Source: Lachnospiraceae bacterium UBA1267
Lineage (GTDB): Bacteria > Bacillota > Clostridia > Lachnospirales > Lachnospiraceae
Assembly: GCA_002308115.1 (NCBI GenBank)
Contig: DBVJ01000048.1
Span: 10,348 to 21,546, forward strand
Direction: 5' to 3'
DNA: 11,199 nucleotides
In this document: one piece after another, positions 7,352 through 11,199 of the stretch
How the letters are laid out: each line of letters begins with the position of its first letter
Position numbering within the stretch: the stretch's first letter is position 1
Program-made: the position numbers and the translations under genes
The notes under the pieces: generated by a model
Seen by the model: the letters and a program-made list of their open reading frames with translations, nothing else
Told to the model about the DNA's origin: nothing
Databases searched by the model: none

Positions 7352-7386
7352 AAAAAGACCGGCGCCTGAACGATCAGGCGCCGGTC
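7352..7386 (-). terminator. Strong rho-independent terminator after the ferredoxin gene
   Basis: A perfect 13-base stem (7357-7369 with 7374-7386) with a four-base ACGA loop, followed on the minus strand by five U (7352-7356). It begins nine bases after the ferredoxin stop. The plus strand has no T-run, so it works only on minus-strand transcripts. Confidence 0.93.
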
Positions 7387-7395
7387 AGATGCTGC

Positions 7396-7797
7396 TTACT
7401 CTTCGGAGATCGCGCCTGCCGGGCAGTTATCTGCGCAAGTACCGCAGGAAACGCACTTTTCCGGATCGATCACATACTGGCCATCTCCCTCAGAGATCGC
7501 GTCGGCCGGGCAATTGGCCTGGCAGAGACCACACATAATGCAATCTGCAGAAATCTTGAATGCCATCGTTTGTCCTCCTTCTTCTTCGGACGGCTCGGCT
7601 TCCTCGACCGTCTCTTCCTCTTCTGCTTCCGCTTCGGCAATCGCACCCGCGGGGCAGTTTTCCGCGCACGTGCCGCACAGAATGCAGGCTTCCGGGTCGA
7701 TCACATAACGGTCTTCTCCCTCGGAGATCGCATCCGCCGGGCAGTTGGCCTGGCAGAGGCCGCACATAATGCACTCTTCAGAGATCTTGTACGCCAT
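7396..7797 (-). CDS. Double 2[4Fe-4S] ferredoxin (tandem-duplicated, four cluster motifs)
   Basis: Small acidic electron carrier of the bacterial ferredoxin type. 133 residues contain two complete clostridial-style modules (1-56 and 78-133), identical at 44 of 56 positions, joined by a Glu-rich linker (about 55-77). Each module has two CxxCxxCxxxCP motifs: Cys 9/12/15/19 and 38/41/44/48, then 86/89/92/96 and 115/118/121/125. All sixteen ligands are present, so four [4Fe-4S] clusters are expected. The frame extends 10 codons upstream, but I choose the ATG at 7797: GGAGG lies seven bases before it, and the start MAYKIS matches the second module's MAFKIS. The gene has its own promoter and terminator, so it is probably monocistronic. 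Redox partners are not indicated by neighbours. A typical clostridial ferredoxin is a single module of about 56 residues, so the doubling is the oddity. Confidence 0.95.
   Translation of the reverse strand: MAYKISEECIMCGLCQANCPADAISEGEDRYVIDPEACILCGTCAENCPAGAIAEAEAEEEETVEEAEPSEEEGGQTMAFKISADCIMCGLCQANCPADAISEGDGQYVIDPEKCVSCGTCADNCPAGAISEE
7399..7797 (-). repeat. Tandem direct repeat of a ferredoxin module
   Basis: Two 168-base units, 7630-7797 and 7399-7566, repeat with an offset of 231 bases (77 codons). They are similar at DNA level as well as protein level, for example in the codons for [19 protein letters not shown], which is identical in both proteins. The stretch between them (7567-7629) encodes the acidic linker. 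Confidence 0.9.
7564..7578 (-). promoter_or_regulatory. Internal ribosome binding site and ATG before the second ferredoxin module
   Basis: Within the coding sequence, GGAGG (7574-7578) stands seven bases before an in-frame ATG (7564-7566, Met78). This is the same sequence and spacing as the gene's real start (GGAGG at 7805-7809, ATG at 7795-7797). Initiation here would give a free 56-residue ferredoxin beginning MAFKIS. Confidence 0.65.
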
Positions 7798-7804
7798 ATT
7801 CCGT

Positions 7805-7809
7805 CCTCC
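7805..7809 (-). promoter_or_regulatory. Ribosome binding site that fixes the ferredoxin start
   Basis: GGAGG seven bases before the ATG at 7797. This excludes the longer start at 7827, which would put this site inside the coding sequence and add ten residues unlike any ferredoxin start. Confidence 0.85.
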
Positions 7810-7816
7810 TTTTTTC

Positions 7817-7868
7817 CCTTGCCGCAAGGATGATCCCGCGGGCCCTCCGTGAAGCGGTCCCTCCGCTC
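7817..7868 (-). other. Structured 5' leader of the ferredoxin mRNA
   Basis: The roughly 75-base leader contains two short hairpins as transcribed: GAGCGG/CCGCUU with a five-base loop (7852-7868, one G-U pair) and CCTTG/CAAGG with a three-base loop (7817-7829). Between them lie the self-complementary runs GGGCCC and CCCGCGGG. I do not recognise a known riboswitch. Some of this pairing may simply reflect GC-rich sequence. Confidence 0.35.
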
Positions 7869-7878
7869 CAACTAATTG

Positions 7879-7907
7879 AATGTAACATTTACAAAATGGT
7901 TTTGCAA
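7879..7907 (-). promoter_or_regulatory. Sigma-A promoter of the ferredoxin gene
   Basis: On the minus strand TTGCAA (7902-7907) and TACATT (7879-7884) are 17 bases apart, with TGT immediately before the -10 (extended -10 form). Transcription should start near 7872. The surrounding DNA is markedly AT-rich compared with the genes on either side. Confidence 0.75.
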
Positions 7908-7962
7908 TCTTTTTTCACAAAATGTTCGGAAAGCTTGCGAAAAGCATTTTATGCCGGAAATT

Positions 7963-9150
7963 TTAGCCCTGAAGCCGTCCCTCCGCGATCTTTTTCAGTT
8001 TCTCTTTGGTATTCAGTTTTGGCTCTTCAATGACGGCTTCCAGAAGCTCGTGGAGGAGGGCGCCCATTTCGCGGCCGGGTTTCATGCCCATGGCGGTAAG
8101 GTCATTGCCGGTGAGCGCCAGTTCTTTGAGGCTGGTGCATTCTCCGCGCTCTTCGATGCCTTTGAGTTCCCGGCGGACCTCGGTGAGGTCGGTTCCGAGA
8201 ATCTTCTCATGGAAGAGGAGGAGCTTATCGACATCTTCTTTGCCGAATACGGAGAGGAACTTCCGGAGGCTCCTCGGCTCGGCTCCGAGGGCGGCGTCTT
8301 TATGGCGGATGAGGTGCAGGACACGGTTACGGGTGTCGTTGTCGAATTTCAGGCGGTCGAAGAAGGCTTCCGCAGCTTTTACCCCGCCCTGATAGAGGAA
8401 GGCGGTGAGGCGGAGGACTTTGTCCTCGGGCGCCAGAAGGAGGGCGCGTTCCGCTTCGTTCTGAATCTCCCTGTAGGAAGGGTAGATAAATGGCATCGCG
8501 CCGATCTCCTGAAGCTTTGCGGTGTAGTCCGGATGGGCGGACAGCAGAATTTTCAGAAACTCTTCACGGATGCGTTCCGCGGAGATTTTACCAAGATTCC
8601 GGGAAAGTTCTTTCGCGGCGTCGTAGGTCTTGGGATCGATGGAGAAACCCAGCTGGGCGGCGAAACGGACACAGCGGAGGACGCGGAGCGCGTCTTCGGT
8701 GAAGCGCTCGACGGGTACGCCGACGGCACGGACGATCTTCTTTCGGAGGTCTTCCTGGCCGCCGAAGGGATCCACGAGGCCGCTTTCATGGCTGTAGGCC
8801 ATGGCATTGATCGTAAAGTCGCGGCGGAGCAGGTCTTCACGAAGGTCAGAGGTGAAGACGACATTGTCCGGATGGCGCGCGTCGCCGTACTGGCCGTCTA
8901 TGCGAAAGGTGGTGACTTCATAACCTTTCTTCCGGATCATGACGGTCACGGTGCCGTGGGCGATGCCGGTATCGACCGTGCGGCGGAAACACTTTTTGAC
9001 CTCTTCCGGACGGGCGGACGTCGTGATGTCCCAGTCGTTCGGCTCCCGGCCGAGGATCGTGTCGCGCACGCAGCCGCCCACCGCGTAGGCCGGATAGCCT
9101 GCGCGGCGGAGGATATCGAGGATCATTTCTACCGTTTCCGGGAGTTTCAT
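7963..9150 (-). CDS. cca: CCA tRNA nucleotidyltransferase (class II)
   Basis: Adds or repairs the 3'-terminal CCA of tRNAs from CTP and ATP without a template. 395 residues, close to other bacterial class II enzymes. The head domain has AVGGCVRD (23-30) and the metal-binding DWD (39-41). The neck has motif B RRDFTINAMAY (109-119) and motif D TEDALRVLRCVRF (151-163), whose EDxxR (152-156) selects the incoming base. The helical body and tail follow, with LTGNDLTAMGMKPG (about 350-363). No C-terminal HD phosphohydrolase domain is seen. The chosen ATG lacks a good ribosome site; it is kept because it gives the expected distance to the GG motif. The gene lies 48 bases after the leucine-rich-repeat gene and probably shares its transcript. 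I found no convincing terminator after it, so read-through into the ferredoxin gene is possible. Confidence 0.95.
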   Translation of the reverse strand: MKLPETVEMILDILRRAGYPAYAVGGCVRDTILGREPNDWDITTSARPEEVKKCFRRTVDTGIAHGTVTVMIRKKGYEVTTFRIDGQYGDARHPDNVVFTSDLREDLLRRDFTINAMAYSHESGLVDPFGGQEDLRKKIVRAVGVPVERFTEDALRVLRCVRFAAQLGFSIDPKTYDAAKELSRNLGKISAERIREEFLKILLSAHPDYTAKLQEIGAMPFIYPSYREIQNEAERALLLAPEDKVLRLTAFLYQGGVKAAEAFFDRLKFDNDTRNRVLHLIRHKDAALGAEPRSLRKFLSVFGKEDVDKLLLFHEKILGTDLTEVRRELKGIEERGECTSLKELALTGNDLTAMGMKPGREMGALLHELLEAVIEEPKLNTKEKLKKIAEGRLQG

Positions 9151-9198
9151 AGGTTGCTTCGGAAATAATGAATCGTAGCTCCGAATGGGCTTTAACGC

Positions 9199-9972
9199 TT
9201 ATTCAAAGCTGAATTTATCACCGATCCGGAAAGGAATGTTGTTGTTTTTGGCTGCCTGCCACGCGAAGCTGCCTTCCTGCACGACGAAGACCTGTCCGCT
9301 TGTGTAGTCGAAGCAATGCGCGCCGAAGTAGATGACGGAGGGCGGGATAATGATCTCGTGAATGAGGCCCATGTTCGAGAAGGCGTAATCTCCAAATGCG
9401 GTCACGCTGGAGGGGATGCGGATATTCTTCACGTAGGTGTTGCCGTTGAAGGCGTTGTCGCCGATGGTCCGGACCGGCCAGCCTTCGATCTCAGCCGGGA
9501 TCTCCACCAGCGTCGTCTTGACCTTGCACTTTGTGACGATGGCGTAGCCGTCCTGTACGTGATAGGTGACATCCTGAATGGTGATGTCATATTCCGCGTA
9601 GGTCGTCTCTTCCGCCGGCGTCGATTCGGTCGGCGGCACCGTGGTCTCCTGCTCTCCGGACGGGGGCACGGTCGTCTCCTGTCCTTCGCTCTCCTGGCTT
9701 TCAGGCGGCGTCTCTGAAGACTGGACCGGAAATTCCGTCGCGCTCTGGGTGGGGATCACGGTGCGTTGATTGCTCTTCAATACCTGATAGAGGAAGACCG
9801 AAACGGCGGCGATCACCAGACCGCTTGCAAGAATCGCAACGATCACCAAGGGGTTCTGCTTCGGCCCCTCGTCTTTCGTTTTTTCATTGTTCTGCACGCC
9901 CCTGCCTGCTTCCGGAACGTCAAAGTTCTCGTCCTTCGGCCGGACGAACGGCGTCTTTTTTTCGTCACTCAT
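9199..9972 (-). CDS. Membrane-anchored BspA-like leucine-rich repeat (LRR_5) protein
   Basis: A hypothetical protein of 257 residues without a proven function. A charged cytoplasmic N-terminus (1-40) is followed by one membrane helix (about 41-63), then a Ser/Thr/Pro/Glu-rich stalk (about 70-125) with a direct repeat of QETTVPP (99-105 and 109-115). The C-terminal domain (about 126-257) shows two BspA/LRR_5-style units: TIGDNAFNGNTYVKNIRIPSSV (169-190) and the following FGDYAFSNMGLIHEIIIPPSV (193-213). It ends with SFAWQAAKNNNIPF, the usual closing motif of such domains. The topology is that of a signal-anchor with the repeats outside the cell. In other bacteria such domains often serve adhesion or host contact, but that is only by analogy. 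The start ATG directly follows the proS stop, with a weak AGGG eight bases upstream. Confidence 0.85.
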   Translation of the reverse strand: MSDEKKTPFVRPKDENFDVPEAGRGVQNNEKTKDEGPKQNPLVIVAILASGLVIAAVSVFLYQVLKSNQRTVIPTQSATEFPVQSSETPPESQESEGQETTVPPSGEQETTVPPTESTPAEETTYAEYDITIQDVTYHVQDGYAIVTKCKVKTTLVEIPAEIEGWPVRTIGDNAFNGNTYVKNIRIPSSVTAFGDYAFSNMGLIHEIIIPPSVIYFGAHCFDYTSGQVFVVQEGSFAWQAAKNNNIPFRIGDKFSFE

Positions 9973-11199
9973 TTAGTAAGCCCTACCCCAATACAGCATC
10001 TTCTTCGCGGGTTTTCCGCAGCAGACGCACACGTCGCCGACGTGTTCCTGCACGAAGGGGATGCAGCGGCTCGTTGCGGAGAATTCTTCCTTGATCTTGT
10101 CTTCACAGGCCTGATCGCCGCACCACATGGCTTTGATGAAGCCGGGCTTGTTCTCGACCGTGTCCTTGAACTCCTCATAGTCACGCGCCTCGTAGGTATG
10201 CGCGTCGCGGAAAGCGCGTGCGCGCTCCAGCATGTCATGCTGAATCGTGCCGAGAAGCTTCGTGACTTCTTCTTCGATATTTTCAAGCTGCACTTCGATC
10301 TTCTCGCGGGTGTCGCGGCGCACAAGCACCGCACGGCCGGCTTCGATGTCCTTCGGGCCGATCTCGACACGTACCGGGATGCCGCGCATTTCCGCTTCCG
10401 CAAACTTGTAGCCGGGGCTCTTGTCGGAAGTGTCGAACTTCGTCCGTGCGACCTTGCCGAGGCGCTCCGCGATCTCTCCGGATTTCTCCAGGACGCCTTC
10501 CTTATGGAACGCGATCGGGATGACGACGACCTGCGTCGGCGCGACGGCCGGCGGAAGCACAAGGCCTTCGTCGTCTCCGTGTACCATGATGATGGCGCCG
10601 ATCAGGCGGGTCGTAACGCCCCAGGACGTCTGATGTACGAACTTCAGCTGATTGTCCTTGTCGGTAAATGTCACGCCGTAGGCCTTGGCGAAGCCGTCTC
10701 CGAAGTTGTGAGAGGTGCCGGACTGCAGCGCTTTTCCGTCATGCATCAGCGCTTCGATCGTATAGGTCTCGATTGCGCCGGCAAATTTCTCCTTATCGGT
10801 CTTCTGCCCCTTGATCACGGGGATCGCCAGGAATTCTTCACAGAAGTCCGCATATACGTTCAGCATCTGAATGGTGCGCTCCTGCGCCTCTTCGGCCGTG
10901 GCATGAGCCGTATGGCCTTCCTGCCACAAAAATTCTCTGGAGCGCAGGAAAGGTCTCGTCTCTTTCTCCCAGCGGAGCACCGAGCACCACTGGTTATAGA
11001 CCTTCGGCAGGTCTCTGTAGGAATGGATGTCCTTGGCATAAAAATCGCAGAACAGGGTCTCGGAGGTCGGGCGCACGCAGAGTCTCTCCTGCAACGGTTC
11101 CGAACCGCCCATCGTCACCCAGGCCACCTCCGGCGCGAAGCCGTTGACGTGGTCCGCTTCTTTCTGAAGCAGGGATTCCGGAATGAGCATCGGCATGTA
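9973..11199 (-). CDS. proS: Prolyl-tRNA synthetase, archaeal/eukaryotic-like short type (5' end beyond the window)
   Basis: Class II aminoacyl-tRNA synthetase that charges tRNA-Pro with proline. 408 codons are visible, and the frame is open at the right edge, where a Tyr codon precedes the first visible Met, so that Met is internal and the true N-terminus (roughly 70 residues) is missing. Motif 1 context is [25 protein letters not shown] and the motif 2 region [20 protein letters not shown] follow, then motif 3 [21 protein letters not shown]. An anticodon-binding domain comes next, and a C-terminal zinc-binding domain with cysteines in WCGDQAC, SRC and CVCCGK, ending in the characteristic RAY. 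There is no inserted editing domain between motifs 2 and 3, which marks the short ProS type 3 found in many Clostridia and distinguishes it from the long bacterial form. Its stop is immediately followed by the ATG of the LRR gene. Confidence 0.97.
   Translation of the reverse strand, partial: YMPMLIPESLLQKEADHVNGFAPEVAWVTMGGSEPLQERLCVRPTSETLFCDFYAKDIHSYRDLPKVYNQWCSVLRWEKETRPFLRSREFLWQEGHTAHATAEEAQERTIQMLNVYADFCEEFLAIPVIKGQKTDKEKFAGAIETYTIEALMHDGKALQSGTSHNFGDGFAKAYGVTFTDKDNQLKFVHQTSWGVTTRLIGAIIMVHGDDEGLVLPPAVAPTQVVVIPIAFHKEGVLEKSGEIAERLGKVARTKFDTSDKSPGYKFAEAEMRGIPVRVEIGPKDIEAGRAVLVRRDTREKIEVQLENIEEEVTKLLGTIQHDMLERARAFRDAHTYEARDYEEFKDTVENKPGFIKAMWCGDQACEDKIKEEFSATSRCIPFVQEHVGDVCVCCGKPAKKMLYWGRAY

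Noticed and set aside
7885..7962. Possible terminator after cca, with short complementary pieces such as GCAT/ATGC and GCTT/AAGC.
   Set aside because: The stems are only four base pairs and lack a following U-run in the right position; the region is simply AT-rich and contains the ferredoxin promoter.
7876..9168. A 430-codon open frame on the plus strand opposite cca, and similar long frames at 414-1601 and 1651-2580.
   Set aside because: They are antisense shadows caused by GC-rich codon use; the minus-strand frames show complete, motif-rich cca, GH13 and FtsH proteins, while the plus-strand products match no family I recognise.
9151..9198. Possible promoter in the 48-base gap before cca.
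   Set aside because: No convincing pair of -35 and -10 boxes with suitable spacing is visible, so cca is treated as part of the proS-LRR transcript.

Overview
The window carries eleven protein-coding genes, all on the minus strand, so transcription runs from high to low coordinates. It looks like a chromosomal segment of a Gram-positive, GC-rich Clostridia-type Firmicute, probably related to Lachnospiraceae. The evidence is near-consensus sigma-A promoters, GGAGG ribosome binding sites, a short archaeal-type prolyl-tRNA synthetase, and the conserved Firmicute block hup - rqcP(yabO) - divIC - tilS - hpt - ftsH. I saw no rRNA, tRNA, CRISPR array, insertion sequence or phage gene. No gene-free stretch exceeds 300 bases.

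In transcription order, the right part holds proS (its 5' end lies beyond the right edge). It abuts a membrane-anchored BspA-like leucine-rich-repeat protein, followed by the CCA-adding enzyme cca. A separate promoter then drives an acidic ferredoxin made of two nearly identical 2[4Fe-4S] modules fused head to tail, closed by a strong terminator. A diacylglycerol-kinase-family lipid kinase follows and ends in its own terminator. A consensus promoter then starts a short operon, hup - rqcP, which is also closed by a terminator.

A fourth promoter drives a tightly packed operon: divIC (division septum), tilS (tRNA-Ile lysidine synthetase), hpt (purine salvage), ftsH (membrane protease) and a GH13 alpha-glucan hydrolase. 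The last gene overlaps the end of ftsH by 59 bases and is cut by the left edge exactly at its fourth conserved GH13 region. Junctions in this operon are overlaps or gaps of 0-1 base, so translational coupling is likely.

No wholly new system is visible; most genes are housekeeping. The points worth a second look are these. (1) The rqcP-divIC-tilS block lacks the sporulation genes yabP, yabQ and spoIIE (and yabR) that normally interrupt it, suggesting a lineage that has lost sporulation. (2) The double ferredoxin still carries an intact ribosome binding site and start codon in front of its second half. (3) The GH13 gene has a long overlap with ftsH. (4) A perfect inverted repeat sits at the transcription start of hup. 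(5) The lipid kinase has no room for a promoter behind a strong terminator.
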